NCBI GenBank assembly: GCA_964203655.1
Contig: CAXNMJ010000001.1
Span: forward strand, 402,206-466,205
DNA from: BACL27 sp947488385
Lineage (GTDB): Bacteria; Actinomycetota; Acidimicrobiia; Acidimicrobiales; Ilumatobacteraceae
Reading direction: 5' to 3'
Length of the DNA stretch: 64,000 nucleotides
Below, one piece after another: positions 28,349-36,841 of this stretch. The notes below the pieces were generated by a model. It was not told the DNA's origin and made no database searches. It saw only the letters and a list, made by a program, of their open reading frames with translations. Position numbers and translations under genes: made by a program. Positions within the stretch are counted from its first letter, which is position 1, and every line of letters starts with the position of its first letter.

Positions 28349-29113
28349 TTATTTGACGATGTAGGTCAAAGTTTTAATCATCTGATCAAACTTTGAAGAA
28401 CCGTCAGCAAACAAAGTGACTTTACAAATGCCAGGCTTTCTGAATTTGATCGTGAAACTTGATGTTCCCGTGGTGGTGCAAATTGATCGAGTCTCTTCTG
28501 ACGAAACCACAACTGCCGTCTTTTTGGTCGTTACAAGTTTGCTTGCGCTCATTGCGACGCTTGTTCCAGCTTTGTAAGTTGCGCCGTCTTTTTTCAGACC
28601 GAGAGATGCAAGCGCAACATCTTGCGTCGGCAAAAACTTGATCGGCACAACTGTGTCGAGCGCCGTGTCAGTTATTCCACGGTGGTCGCGATATATAAAC
28701 AGCGAACAATTTGCTACGCCGCAGTTATAGGTCTTGCTCACTCCTGCCGAGTCGACTTTTGAAAAGCTCGAACGCAACATCAGAACTAACTCGCCAGCAG
28801 CCGATTGTGAGCCACGTTGCGCATCTGCTGTTGCCCAGATCATTGTGCCTGTCTCGGTAACACTGCCATTGCAAATTAAACCAGTTGCTGCACGTTGCCC
28901 CAAAGTTGGCTTGAAGCACTGAGAAACATAAACGCCCTGACCTGCAGGCACGTTGGCCAATCTGATCGAGACAACTTCGAGATCAGCGACTTTTTCTGTT
29001 TTGCTGACGCTCACACCAACCGCCGCCGAAACTTGCGCCGGCACGACTGAAACCAATGTTGTTGCTATTGCAGAGATAATTACTGAGCGAAAAAACACAC
29101 GAGATTTGAACAT
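28349..29113 (-). CDS. Secreted neocarzinostatin-like domain protein near haem transporter
   Basis: A 254-residue exported protein. The signal peptide is MFKSRVFFRSVIISAIATTL... ending near AQVSAA. The region of residues 30-160 has the spacing of actinobacterial neocarzinostatin/HtaA-like beta-sandwich proteins: VSVSKTEKVADLEVVSIRLA, GQGVYVSQCFKP, a paired cysteine segment YNCGVANCSLFIYRDH and a VPIKFLPTQ strand. The C-terminal 80 residues form a second beta-rich part. ATG 29113 is used because the signal peptide begins there; a longer reading frame upstream would add a non-exported stretch. It neighbours a similar lipoprotein and hmuTUV, so a role in haem capture at the cell surface is likely but not shown. 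Confidence 0.6.
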   Translation of the reverse strand: MFKSRVFFRSVIISAIATTLVSVVPAQVSAAVGVSVSKTEKVADLEVVSIRLANVPAGQGVYVSQCFKPTLGQRAATGLICNGSVTETGTMIWATADAQRGSQSAAGELVLMLRSSFSKVDSAGVSKTYNCGVANCSLFIYRDHRGITDTALDTVVPIKFLPTQDVALASLGLKKDGATYKAGTSVAMSASKLVTTKKTAVVVSSEETRSICTTTGTSSFTIKFRKPGICKVTLFADGSSKFDQMIKTLTYIVK

Positions 29114-29141
29114 AAGACTTTCTTTTTTTTGGGGGGATGAA

Positions 29142-29807
29142 TTAATTAGTAAACGAGATCGGCACAAAAACATCTTGTGTTCGATCTGTATATCGCAAGT
29201 GATCAGATCGAGTGACCACACCGCATTTAATTGCAGTGCAATCCAACGCTCCGCTTTTTCCGACGATTACAAGTTCAACAATAAATGATCCGTCTGGCTG
29301 AAATGGTGTCGTGAGACCAACGGCATAGTTCGGCGGATTCGACGAAACCCAAACCGAACTCGACGAAGAGCCGTCAATGTTGACTCCTCCAATGCAGGTG
29401 GCTTGTGGGCCGGGCGCTGCCTGCGAACAGACAATTACATAGACACCTTTTGAAACATCAAAGCCCGTGCCACGAACCGTGACCGAAGTCCCACTCGGGT
29501 TGAGGTTCGTTGTTTGGCTAACTGAGAGTTTTGGACGGTTTACAGCAACTGATGTTGTCGTCGCAGGCACCGCACTTGACGAAACTGTGCCACTGTTTCC
29601 ACTCGTCACCGTCGCGATGCTGGTAGTCGAGCTCGCCTGCGAACCAGCCCCCGTTGTTGCAACTGTCGTTGACTCAATAACGCCTTCTGTTGTGCTTGTC
29701 ACACTTGAAGTGGTGGTCGAAATCTCGCCTTCAGAATTTGAAGTTGAACTTGAACTTGTGCAACTGCTGATCACGACTGCCAACAGCACTGACGCGACAA
29801 GTTTCAT
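29142..29807 (-). CDS. Lipoprotein with Ser/Thr-rich linker and neocarzinostatin-like domain
   Basis: A 221-residue lipoprotein: signal peptide and lipobox in MKLVASVLLAVVISSC, then a Ser/Thr-rich spacer to about residue 90 and a beta-sandwich domain beginning LSVSQTTNLNPSGTSVTVRGTG. The domain shares GVYVIVC, paired cysteines (CTAIKCG) and the closing VFVPISF with the protein encoded just downstream. The spacer would hold the domain away from the membrane through the cell wall. It is divergent from hmuT with a 47-bp intergenic region containing an inverted repeat. I infer a surface haem or iron-complex binding role from this position. Confidence 0.6.
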   Translation of the reverse strand: MKLVASVLLAVVISSCTSSSSTSNSEGEISTTTSSVTSTTEGVIESTTVATTGAGSQASSTTSIATVTSGNSGTVSSSAVPATTTSVAVNRPKLSVSQTTNLNPSGTSVTVRGTGFDVSKGVYVIVCSQAAPGPQATCIGGVNIDGSSSSSVWVSSNPPNYAVGLTTPFQPDGSFIVELVIVGKSGALDCTAIKCGVVTRSDHLRYTDRTQDVFVPISFTN

Positions 29808-29819
29808 CGCCCAAATCTT

Positions 29820-29848
29820 ACCAATCAGATACTCACTAGTAGATTGGT
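29820..29848. promoter_or_regulatory. Inverted repeat between haem lipoprotein and hmuT
   Basis: ACCAATC (29820-29826) and GATTGGT (29842-29848) form a perfect 7-bp inverted repeat with a 15-base spacer, so the arms are two helical turns apart. It lies in the 47-bp region between two divergent start codons, the layout expected for one operator controlling both directions, for example by an iron- or haem-responsive repressor. The regulator is not in this window. Confidence 0.45.
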
Positions 29849-29854
29849 GAGGCT

Positions 29855-30886
29855 ATGTTCACAAGTTCTAGAGCAAAATCTTTGTTGGCTGTTTCGCTTG
29901 CAACCACTGCTCTTTTCGTGCTTTCGTCATGTGCATCAACAACTGAAACTTCGCCTTCTACAACTGTGCCAAGTGCAACAAGACCCATATTAATTTCGGC
30001 TGAGAATTTTGATTTGCCAGTTATTGGCTCTGGCACCTCACTGTTGCCAGCAACTGTTCAATCTGCCGACGATGTTGCAGTGACGATCGTCGATTCATCG
30101 CGAATAATCGTTTTAAACGAAGCCATCGCCGAAATTGTCATCGCACTCGGTTTTATCGACAACATAATTGGTCGTGATGCAACCACAACCCTCGACGCCC
30201 TGACTGCGGTTCCCAAAGTCAGTAGCGGTCACGACATCAGCGCCGAGAGCGTGCTTGCTCTGAATCCAACACTTGTAATTGGCGACACTCGGTCTGGTCC
30301 GCCCGAGGCAATTCAACAACTACGCGGAGCCGGAATTGCAATTGTCTTGGCGCCAGAAGTTTGGCAACTCAAAGATGTGGCACCACGAATCGAACTAATT
30401 GCAGCCGCACTCGGAGCGCAAGATTTCGGCAAACAATTAGTTGTCAAAACACAGAACGATATTGACGAAGCTCTAAAAACACTTGATAAATCAGCGGCAG
30501 CACCACGAGTCGCTTTCATTTATGTACGCGGCACTGCCTCGGTATTTCTGCTTGGCGGAAAAGAATCAGGCGCCGACGAAATGATCCGCTCTGCGGGTGG
30601 CATTGATGTTGGTTCAGATCTCGGGCTTGCTCCATTTACCCCGCTCACTAGCGAAGCAATCGTCAACGCCAACCCCGACATAATCGTTGTCACCACACGG
30701 GGCCTGGCTTCTGTTGGCGGCATCGACGGTCTACTAGAGCTTCCGGGTATTGCCCAGACGCCATCGGCAAAAACACGCGCAGTGGTGTCGATTGATGATG
30801 ACTTGTTATTCTCTTTTGGGCCACGCACAGGCGAACTGATCGTCCAAATGTCGCAGGCCTTCAAAACTTTGACGACAAAAAACTGA
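29855..30886 (+). CDS. hmuT: Haem/iron ABC transporter substrate-binding lipoprotein
   Basis: A 343-residue class III binding protein of the HmuT/BtuF type. The signal peptide ends in a lipobox (ALFVLSSCAS), followed by a Thr/Ser linker and two lobes joined by a long helix. Family blocks are RIIVLNEAIAEIVIALGFIDNIIGRDATT, VSSGHDISAESVLALNPTLVIGD and PDIIVVTTRGLASVGG. It would bind haem outside the membrane and deliver it to HmuUV. A GGTGAGG ribosome site precedes ATG 29855. It is first in the hmuTUV operon. Confidence 0.85.
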   Translation: MFTSSRAKSLLAVSLATTALFVLSSCASTTETSPSTTVPSATRPILISAENFDLPVIGSGTSLLPATVQSADDVAVTIVDSSRIIVLNEAIAEIVIALGFIDNIIGRDATTTLDALTAVPKVSSGHDISAESVLALNPTLVIGDTRSGPPEAIQQLRGAGIAIVLAPEVWQLKDVAPRIELIAAALGAQDFGKQLVVKTQNDIDEALKTLDKSAAAPRVAFIYVRGTASVFLLGGKESGADEMIRSAGGIDVGSDLGLAPFTPLTSEAIVNANPDIIVVTTRGLASVGGIDGLLELPGIAQTPSAKTRAVVSIDDDLLFSFGPRTGELIVQMSQAFKTLTTKN

Positions 30887-30899
30887 AACGGCCCACAAA

Positions 30900-31934
30900 A
30901 TGAACGACCTTCGACGACTTAACCCCAAAATCGTTGCGGTTGTTTTGACAATCGGTTTAATCATTGTCGTCATTAATGCGCTTTCTACAGGTGCGTACAC
31001 AATTCCGTTTAGCGAATTGCTAAAAGTTTTGTTCCAAGGTCCAGCAAGTAGCTCAGGCACAGACTCTGTGAGTCACGCTATTTTTTGGAACGTTCGTTTA
31101 CCGCGCGTGATACTTGCAATCGTTGTCGGCGCTTCACTCGCGGTTGCCGGCGTAGTGATGCAGGGTGTCTTTCGCAATCCGCTCGCTGAACCAGCAACAG
31201 TTGGCGTGTCCGGTGGCGCAGCTGTCGGAGCAGTCATTGCAATCACGTTGGGTCTCAGCAGAATCACACTCGGTGTGCAAGTGTTCGCGTTCATCGGTGG
31301 CACGCTTGCAACAGCGGTCGTCTACGGCCTCTCACGTGTTGACGGCAAAACTGACATCGTCACATTAATTTTGACAGGCATCGCAATTAACGCTCTTTCA
31401 GGCGCGTTGATTGGTCTTGCAGTTTTTATTGCCGATGACGACCAAATTCGCACAGTGACATTTTGGAGCCTCGGCTCATTAGGTCTTGCCACATGGCGCG
31501 CAGTTGCGATGGTGTTGCCGCTGGCAATAGTCGGCATCGCGCTGAGCACGAAATTTTCACGCACACTTGACTTGATGGCACTTGGTGATCGCTCAGCCGA
31601 ACATGTGGGTGTTCCAGTCGAGCGTGTACGTTTGCAAACAATCGCGATTGTCGGCCTTCTTGCATCAAGCGCAGTTGCAGCCACTGGCATCATCGCATTC
31701 GTTGGACTAATAGTGCCCCACATCTTGCGTCTCGTGCTCGGACCAAAGCATCGTGACTTGTTGTGGTCATCTGCCCTACTTGGTGCGATCGTCACATTGC
31801 TCGCCGACCTTGCCGCGCGCACACTGCTGTCACCTGCTGAGTTGCCACTCGGTGTGCTCACAGCATTGATTGGTGCGCCGTTCTTCTTGTGGCTGTTGCG
31901 CAAGATGCGCTCAAGTGAAAGCACGTGGACATGA
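30900..31934 (+). CDS. hmuU: Haem ABC transporter permease (FecCD family)
   Basis: A 344-residue permease with about ten helices, of the FecCD/BtuC family. The diagnostic blocks are RLPRVILAIVVGASLAVAGVVMQGVFRNPLAEPATVGVSGGAAVGAV near residue 60, and TGIIAFVGLIVPHILRLVLGP with the ATPase-coupling EAA-like loop. It follows hmuT by 13 bp and overlaps hmuV by four bases, so the operon order is binding protein, permease, ATPase. Confidence 0.88.
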   Translation: MNDLRRLNPKIVAVVLTIGLIIVVINALSTGAYTIPFSELLKVLFQGPASSSGTDSVSHAIFWNVRLPRVILAIVVGASLAVAGVVMQGVFRNPLAEPATVGVSGGAAVGAVIAITLGLSRITLGVQVFAFIGGTLATAVVYGLSRVDGKTDIVTLILTGIAINALSGALIGLAVFIADDDQIRTVTFWSLGSLGLATWRAVAMVLPLAIVGIALSTKFSRTLDLMALGDRSAEHVGVPVERVRLQTIAIVGLLASSAVAATGIIAFVGLIVPHILRLVLGPKHRDLLWSSALLGAIVTLLADLAARTLLSPAELPLGVLTALIGAPFFLWLLRKMRSSESTWT

Positions 31935-32722
31935 CGAGATACGACCCTGACATGAGCCCTGTAATCAAATGTGAAAATGTTTCGGTAATTCGTGGGAATG
32001 CGACGATTCTTCAACAAGTTTCACTGCATGCAAATCGCGGCGAGCTAGTTGCAATTCTCGGACCAAACGGCGCAGGAAAATCAACCCTGCTTGGCGTTCT
32101 TGCTGGCGATCTCGAACCCGATAGTGGCAGCGTACATTTCGGAAGTCGACAAATTTCGCAATTAGACAACCACGAATTAGCACGTACCCGTGCGGTGCTA
32201 CCACAACGCGTCAACATTTCATTTCCATACAGTGTTGAAGAAGTTGTTGAGATGGGTCGTGGCCCAAAACTTGGCGCGGACGACCAAAATCTTGTTGAGT
32301 CGGCAATGCTCCGCCTTGATGTCTCGGCGATGCGCAACAGGCTTTATCGTTCGCTCTCGATTGGCGAACAAGCTCGAGTCTCGATGGCGCGAATTTTGGC
32401 CCAAGATACTCAGCTTCTTTTGCTCGACGAACCAACCGCTGTTCTTGACATCGGTCAACAAGAAAAACTCATGCTCATCGTGCGGTCTTTAGTTGACGAA
32501 GGTCGCACCGTGATCGCAGTGTTTCACGACTTAAATGTGGCGATGTCGTTCGCCGATCGCGTCATCTTGTTACAAAACGGAAAACAAGTCGCTTCTGGCG
32601 CTCCACGCGAAACCTTGACTGCTTCAACTTTGAGCTCAATTTATGAGCACCGCATCGACGTAATCAGGGTCAACGACGACACTGGTCCTATCGTCATTCC
32701 GTCGCCGCGCAGTCGCGACTAG
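31931..32722 (+). CDS. hmuV: Haem ABC transporter ATP-binding protein
   Basis: A 263-residue ATPase with Walker A GPNGAGKSTLLGVL, a Q-loop near VLPQRVNISFP, signature region LSIGEQARVSMARIL (the usual LSGGE is changed to LSIGE), Walker B LLLLDEPTAVLD and the H-loop FHDLNVAM. It resembles the HmuV branch. ATG 31931 overlaps the hmuU stop (ATGA); a GTG six bases upstream is also in frame. Confidence 0.87.
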   Translation: MTRYDPDMSPVIKCENVSVIRGNATILQQVSLHANRGELVAILGPNGAGKSTLLGVLAGDLEPDSGSVHFGSRQISQLDNHELARTRAVLPQRVNISFPYSVEEVVEMGRGPKLGADDQNLVESAMLRLDVSAMRNRLYRSLSIGEQARVSMARILAQDTQLLLLDEPTAVLDIGQQEKLMLIVRSLVDEGRTVIAVFHDLNVAMSFADRVILLQNGKQVASGAPRETLTASTLSSIYEHRIDVIRVNDDTGPIVIPSPRSRD

Positions 32723-32729
32723 TTAATTT

Positions 32730-32985
32730 CTAGCTAGCTAGCGCTGCCAACTTTTCTTTAACTTTTGCCACCGACGGGTTCGTCATCGCTTCGCCGTCTG
32801 AGAAAACAAGTGTCGGCACGGTCTGGTTGCCGTTATTGACTCGCTCAACAATCGCCGCAGCATCTGCGTCGTGTTCAAGGTCAATCTCTGTGAAAGTAAT
32901 GCCATCTTGCATTCAACATTGCTTTAAGTCGCTTGCAATAGCCGCACCACTGGGTGCTGTACATTACGAAATCAGTTTTGCTCAT
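32730..32985 (-). CDS. mrx1: Mycoredoxin-type glutaredoxin, one frameshift
   Basis: A small redox protein of about 84 aa when rejoined. The first part (ATG 32985) gives MSKTDFVMYSTQWCGYCKRLKAML with the CGYC active site; the second part, in another frame, gives QDGITFTEIDLEHDADAA, TVPTLVFSDGEAMTNPS with the cis-proline strand and the C-terminal helix. The break at 32908-32915 fits one extra base. Mycoredoxins reduce mycothiol mixed disulfides in actinobacteria, so this gene also supports the taxonomic placement. It converges on hmuV. Confidence 0.75.
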
Positions 32986-33019
32986 ATCAATAATCTATCT
33001 TTGCCGTCGAGGTACTGGT

Positions 33020-34393
33020 TCAGTGCAAAACCCGGTCGGCGATTATCTTGCCTGGGTTCATGATTCCGTTTGGATCAAGAGCATTCTTGATCGTCGCCAT
33101 AACATCAACTGCTTCACGACCAAGTTCACTTACGAGATACTTGATTTTGCCAACACCGATGCCGTGTTCACCAGTGCATGTTCCCTCAAGGCTCAACGAG
33201 CGCTCAACTAGCCGGGTGTGGAAGTCCTCAAGTTTCTCGATCGCGGCGTGATCGTTCGGGTCGGCGGTAAGCAAGACGTGAAAGTTGCCGTCCCCCACAT
33301 GACCAACAATCGGTCCATATATTTTCGAGGCGATGAGATCTTGTTGCGTCTGCTCAATGCACTCGGAAAGCTTCGAGATCGGCACACAGACATCTGTTGC
33401 AAAAATATGACCATTTGGTTGGTGTGAACGACATGCAAGACCCGCATCGTGTCGCGCTTGCCATAACTTTCGGCGCTCAGCTTCATCAGTAGTTTGCAAA
33501 AAGCCTTGGCCACCATGCCGCTCGAGCACCTCACGTGCCGCGGCAATATCAATCGCTGTCGATTCAGCCGAGCCATGAAACTCGAGCAGCAGCAAGTCTT
33601 TGTTCGGCAATGTCGTGCCCGAGTAGCGATTCACAGCAACGACTGCATCTCGATCTACTAGTTCAATGCGAGCAACATCAATGCCGAGTTGAATAGTTTC
33701 AATAACTCCGTCGACTGCGTTACGAACACTGTCGAATTGAATTGTCGCTGCCGCAATAACTTCAGGGATTCCAAATACGCGCAATGTCAATTCTGTGATT
33801 ACGCCAAGTGTGCCCTCTGAGCCGACAAATAAGTGCGTCAAGTCATAGCCGGCAGATGTTTTGCGCGCTCGTCGTGAGGTCTTGATCACGTCACCGTTTG
33901 CAGTCACAACTGTCATGCCCATTACTAGTTGTTTCATTGCGCCGTATTTAACTGTCGTCGTGCCAGAAGCACCGGTCGAAGCCATGCCACCCAAAGTCGC
34001 ATCAGCACCAGGGTCAACCGGGAAGAAAAGCCCATGCTTTGACAAGTATTCGTTCAGTTGTTTGCGGCGCACGCCAGGCTGAATAGTGCAATCCAGGTCT
34101 TCGCCACTTACGCGCAAGATTTTGTCCATCTGCGAGAGATCAAGTGAAACACCACCACGAATTGGTGTGCTGTTGCCCTCGAGTGACGTACCCGCACCCC
34201 AGGCGACCACCGGCGTCTTATTGTCGTTACAAATTTTAAGTGTTGTCGCCACATCTTGCGTACAAGTTGCAAACACAACTGCATCGGGCAGTGTCGGCGT
34301 GTGAAAACTCTCGTCTTTGGAGTGATGTTCGCGAATGGTGTCGTTGACGCTCACCTTCTGACCAAGCGCCGCTTTCAATTCGTCAATCACCAC
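33020..34393 (-). CDS. FAD-linked oxidase (GlcD / D-lactate dehydrogenase type)
   Basis: A 457-residue flavoenzyme of the VAO/PCMH family. FAD-binding elements include VVAWGAGTSLEGNSTPIRGGVSLDLSQM near residue 65 and GGMASTGASGTTTVKYG near 130, with the GSEGTLGVITELTLRVFG block. The C-terminal domain has the catalytic HVGDGNFHVLL and the closing GTCTGEHGIGVGKIKYL, typical of GlcD and D-lactate dehydrogenases. It oxidises 2-hydroxyacids such as D-lactate or glycolate and passes electrons to a quinone or partner subunit. No glcE or glcF is adjacent, so a stand-alone D-lactate dehydrogenase is more likely. Confidence 0.82.
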   Translation of the reverse strand: MVIDELKAALGQKVSVNDTIREHHSKDESFHTPTLPDAVVFATCTQDVATTLKICNDNKTPVVAWGAGTSLEGNSTPIRGGVSLDLSQMDKILRVSGEDLDCTIQPGVRRKQLNEYLSKHGLFFPVDPGADATLGGMASTGASGTTTVKYGAMKQLVMGMTVVTANGDVIKTSRRARKTSAGYDLTHLFVGSEGTLGVITELTLRVFGIPEVIAAATIQFDSVRNAVDGVIETIQLGIDVARIELVDRDAVVAVNRYSGTTLPNKDLLLLEFHGSAESTAIDIAAAREVLERHGGQGFLQTTDEAERRKLWQARHDAGLACRSHQPNGHIFATDVCVPISKLSECIEQTQQDLIASKIYGPIVGHVGDGNFHVLLTADPNDHAAIEKLEDFHTRLVERSLSLEGTCTGEHGIGVGKIKYLVSELGREAVDVMATIKNALDPNGIMNPGKIIADRVLH

Positions 34394-34449
34394 ACCTTGA
34401 TCATAAACGACAGCCCTGTTTTTTGGGCAGAATTTGGGCCGCGAACAGT

Positions 34450-34455
34450 TAGTGT
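34450..34455 (+). promoter_or_regulatory. -10 box of a probable leaderless promoter (homocysteine methyltransferase family)
   Basis: TAGTGT then eight bases then ATG at 34464. Confidence 0.4.
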
Positions 34456-34463
34456 TAAATCAC

Positions 34464-35408
34464 ATGAGTTACACAGACGTAAAAAGGCGCTTAGATGCGG
34501 GCGAAGTCGTTGTCATTGACGGAGCGACAGGCACCGAACTGCAACGGCGCGGTGCACAAATGGACCCATCGGCTTGGTGCGGGCCAGCTTCGCTCAACAA
34601 CAGCGAGTTACTTACTCAAGTACACCTCGACTACATCAAGGCCGGCGCTGACGTAATTACTGCAAATACTTTTGCATCCTCGCGATTGATGCTCACACCC
34701 GCTGGGTTCGCCGATCAAGTCGAAGAGATCAACCGCGTCGCAGTCGAAGCCGCGTTGCGCGCACGCGATTTGGCGTCGACAACTTTGCCAGGTCGCAAGA
34801 TTGCAGTGGCGGGCTCACTCTCGCACATGGTGCCCGTTTCTGTTGGCACGGCAAAAGTTGACCAAGATCGTTTGCCGTCAAGTGACGAATTGGCGCACGC
34901 GTTTGGCGAACTTGCAACTATTTTGAAGTCGTCTGGCGTAGATCACATCATGCTTGAGATGATGTACGAACCAACTCGCATTCCAATTGCGTTAAATGCT
35001 GCGCTTGCAACGGGTCTGCCGGTTTGGTTTGGCATGAGTGCCCGACGCGCAAAAGATGGTCGCGTGATCAGTTTCGACCAACATAACGAGTACCCACTAG
35101 AAGAAATCACCAAATTGATTCCAAAGACTGGCGTTGACGTTGCTGGTGTCATGCACACCGGCGCCGAATTAATCAGCGATTCTCTCGTTGCATTACGCAA
35201 AAACTTTTCTGGTCCGCTCTCGGCTTATCCCGATTCAGGCTTCTTCGAAATGCCCGACTGGCGATTCGTCGATGTGATTTCGCCTGAGCGTCTCGAAAGT
35301 TTTTACGCTGAGTGGTTTAAGCACGGCGCCCAAGTCATCGGTGGCTGTTGCGGTCTTACTGTCGATCACATTCACGCTGCCACCCGCGCCAAAACCGCCC
35401 ACAAGTAA
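34464..35408 (+). CDS. Homocysteine S-methyltransferase family protein
   Basis: A 314-residue TIM-barrel methyltransferase of the Hcy-S-methyltransferase family. The N-terminal VVIDGATGTELQRRGAQMDP and NTFASSRLML are standard, and the zinc-binding C-terminal GGCCG is present (QVIGGCCGLTVDHI). The third expected zinc cysteine in the central strand is not obvious: the corresponding segment reads GVMHTGAELISDSL, with histidine where a cysteine is usual. The enzyme may use His at that site or have another substrate (for example a selenium or sulfur methyl donor). ATG 34464 follows a TAGTGT box. The neighbours do not suggest a pathway. Confidence 0.75.
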   Translation: MSYTDVKRRLDAGEVVVIDGATGTELQRRGAQMDPSAWCGPASLNNSELLTQVHLDYIKAGADVITANTFASSRLMLTPAGFADQVEEINRVAVEAALRARDLASTTLPGRKIAVAGSLSHMVPVSVGTAKVDQDRLPSSDELAHAFGELATILKSSGVDHIMLEMMYEPTRIPIALNAALATGLPVWFGMSARRAKDGRVISFDQHNEYPLEEITKLIPKTGVDVAGVMHTGAELISDSLVALRKNFSGPLSAYPDSGFFEMPDWRFVDVISPERLESFYAEWFKHGAQVIGGCCGLTVDHIHAATRAKTAHK

Positions 35409-35418
35409 TTAATTTAAT

Positions 35419-35439
35419 ACCTGACTAAATTAGTCGGGT
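35419..35439. promoter_or_regulatory. Near-perfect palindrome upstream of the DUF4395 gene
   Basis: Arms ACCTGACTAA (35419-35428) and TTAGTCGGGT (35430-35439) surround a single A; only one pair of ten is mismatched. It ends 8 bp before the ATG at 35448. The size and symmetry suit binding of a dimeric regulator. Regulator unknown. Confidence 0.5.
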
Positions 35440-35447
35440 ATCAGAGT

Positions 35448-35972
35448 ATGCTGAGTCGCATGACAAAGCGCTTCCCGTTTCCAAACCCTGTCAACGAAAC
35501 CTCGGCACGCATCGTGGCAGCAGGCGTCGTTGTAATCAGCACACTATTTTTGCTTACCAACTCGACACTCGTTCTCATCGCACTCACCTACGGTTTCGCT
35601 GCACGCGTCGCTGCAGGCCCAACATTCAGCCCACTGGCAACAGTCGCCACACGCGTGATTACACCTCGTTTAAATCTCAATCACAAATTCGTTCCTGGCC
35701 CACCAAAAAGATTCGCCCAAACAATCGGATTAACCTTTTCTGCAACTGCCCTCGCCTTGACATTGCTCGGCTTTTCATCTGCAGCGCAACTTGTGATCAC
35801 CGCGCTAATCGCGGCCGCATTTCTCGAAGCAGCATTTGCAATCTGCCTTGGGTGCATCGCATTTAGCTTTTTGATGAAACTCGGAGTAATCCCAGAAAGT
35901 GTCTGCGAATCTTGCAATGACATTTCTCTTGTCTCAGCAACTAAGAACCCGCAAACTGCATCTCGCGCTTAA
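35448..35972 (+). CDS. DUF4395 membrane protein
   Basis: A 174-residue membrane protein of family DUF4395. The N-terminal FPFPNPVNETSARIVAAGVV block is characteristic, followed by hydrophobic segments at about residues 22-45, 95-115 and 120-150 and the loop FAARVAAGPTFSPLATVATRVITPRL. A cysteine pair (CESC) lies near the C-terminus. In other actinobacteria such genes sit near thioredoxin-like or sulfurtransferase genes, but the function is not known. ATG 35448 is used; ATG 35460 is equally possible. A palindrome lies just upstream. The end overlaps the AlkB-like gene by 4 bp (convergent). Confidence 0.78.
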   Translation: MLSRMTKRFPFPNPVNETSARIVAAGVVVISTLFLLTNSTLVLIALTYGFAARVAAGPTFSPLATVATRVITPRLNLNHKFVPGPPKRFAQTIGLTFSATALALTLLGFSSAAQLVITALIAAAFLEAAFAICLGCIAFSFLMKLGVIPESVCESCNDISLVSATKNPQTASRA

Positions 35973-36577
35973 ACGCGATTTACCAACCTAAAAGTAAGGT
36001 TGATTCGCGGCCCTACCGCGGTTTTTGTCTTGGCAATTTGATGAACCCAGCAAATCTGTGACAAACCCGACATTACGAGCAGTGATCCGTCTTCTAAATC
36101 AACTTTCACAGTTTGCTTTGTTTCACGATGTCGCAAATCAAACCGACGCGTCGCACCCAAACTCACCGATGCAATCGTCGGCTCACGCCCGTTGATCGCT
36201 TCGTTGTCCGCATGCCAACTAACCGAATCGTTACCGTCTCGATATAAATTGACCAACACCGAGTTAAAACTTGCTCCGGCAACTGACTCGCACTTCAGTC
36301 GAAACTCATCCAATAAATCGGTCATCGGGTGAGCAACTCGTTCGATGCCTGAATACACGTAACTCACGCCCGTATTCGTATGCCAGGTCGAAAACCCCGC
36401 CTGCGGATACTTCTTGCCGAACATCACGATCTCGGGCTGCTCCCACGGCACGCTCTCTCGCAACAAACTAAACGCCTCACGAGTGAAATTCTCGTCAAAA
36501 ATTCGATTGTGCAAAATTGCGCTTCCATCAAAAGGCAACAACTCTTGTGGCTCACCAAACAGGCTTAAAGTTGCCAT
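35969..36577 (-). CDS. AlkB-like 2-oxoglutarate/Fe(II) dioxygenase
   Basis: A 202-residue oxygenase from ATG 36577 (MATLSLFGEPQELLPFDGS). The iron and 2OG sites are clear: HxD in SWHADNEAINGREP, the distal histidine in ICWVHQIAKTK and the RxxxxxR-type PRINLTFRLV. Before them comes NSVLVNLYRDGNDSVSWH, the AlkB-family nucleotide-recognition block. It would repair N-alkylated bases by oxidative demethylation. The length matches small bacterial AlkB (ALKBH2/3-like). An upstream in-frame ATG (36610) would add a poorly conserved leader. Confidence 0.85.
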   Translation of the reverse strand: MATLSLFGEPQELLPFDGSAILHNRIFDENFTREAFSLLRESVPWEQPEIVMFGKKYPQAGFSTWHTNTGVSYVYSGIERVAHPMTDLLDEFRLKCESVAGASFNSVLVNLYRDGNDSVSWHADNEAINGREPTIASVSLGATRRFDLRHRETKQTVKVDLEDGSLLVMSGLSQICWVHQIAKTKTAVGPRINLTFRLVNRV

Positions 36578-36647
36578 AAGTAACAACATTCTGACACGAC
36601 TAAAAGTCACTCGTGGTCTATGATTAACCTTCGGAGGAATTCAACGA

Positions 36648-36839
36648 ATGAAACCAGAAACAGTTTTGCGAGTCACCACTTTGCTCGCAGCCGGAGCCAG
36701 TCTCGTTTTGAGCGTCTGGCTGTACTTTCAGAGCAGCTCAATTGAAGATCGCCTCAACGGCATTTACGTTGGCGTTTGGGTGCCATCAATTCTTGCTCTC
36801 GGCGCATTCTTGCTCGCGGGTCAAGGAAAAAAGAGTTAA
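36648..36839 (+). CDS. Small membrane protein, 63 aa
   Basis: Two hydrophobic helices (VTTLLAAGASLVLSVWLYF and VGVWVPSILALGAFLLAG) are joined by a short polar loop SSSIEDRLNGIY and end in a lysine tail. A GGAGG ribosome site lies upstream (in TTCGGAGGAATTCAACGAATG). It is followed 2 bp later by another small membrane ORF, so the two are probably co-translated. No family is recognised. Confidence 0.65.
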   Translation: MKPETVLRVTTLLAAGASLVLSVWLYFQSSSIEDRLNGIYVGVWVPSILALGAFLLAGQGKKS

Positions 36840-36841
36840 CC

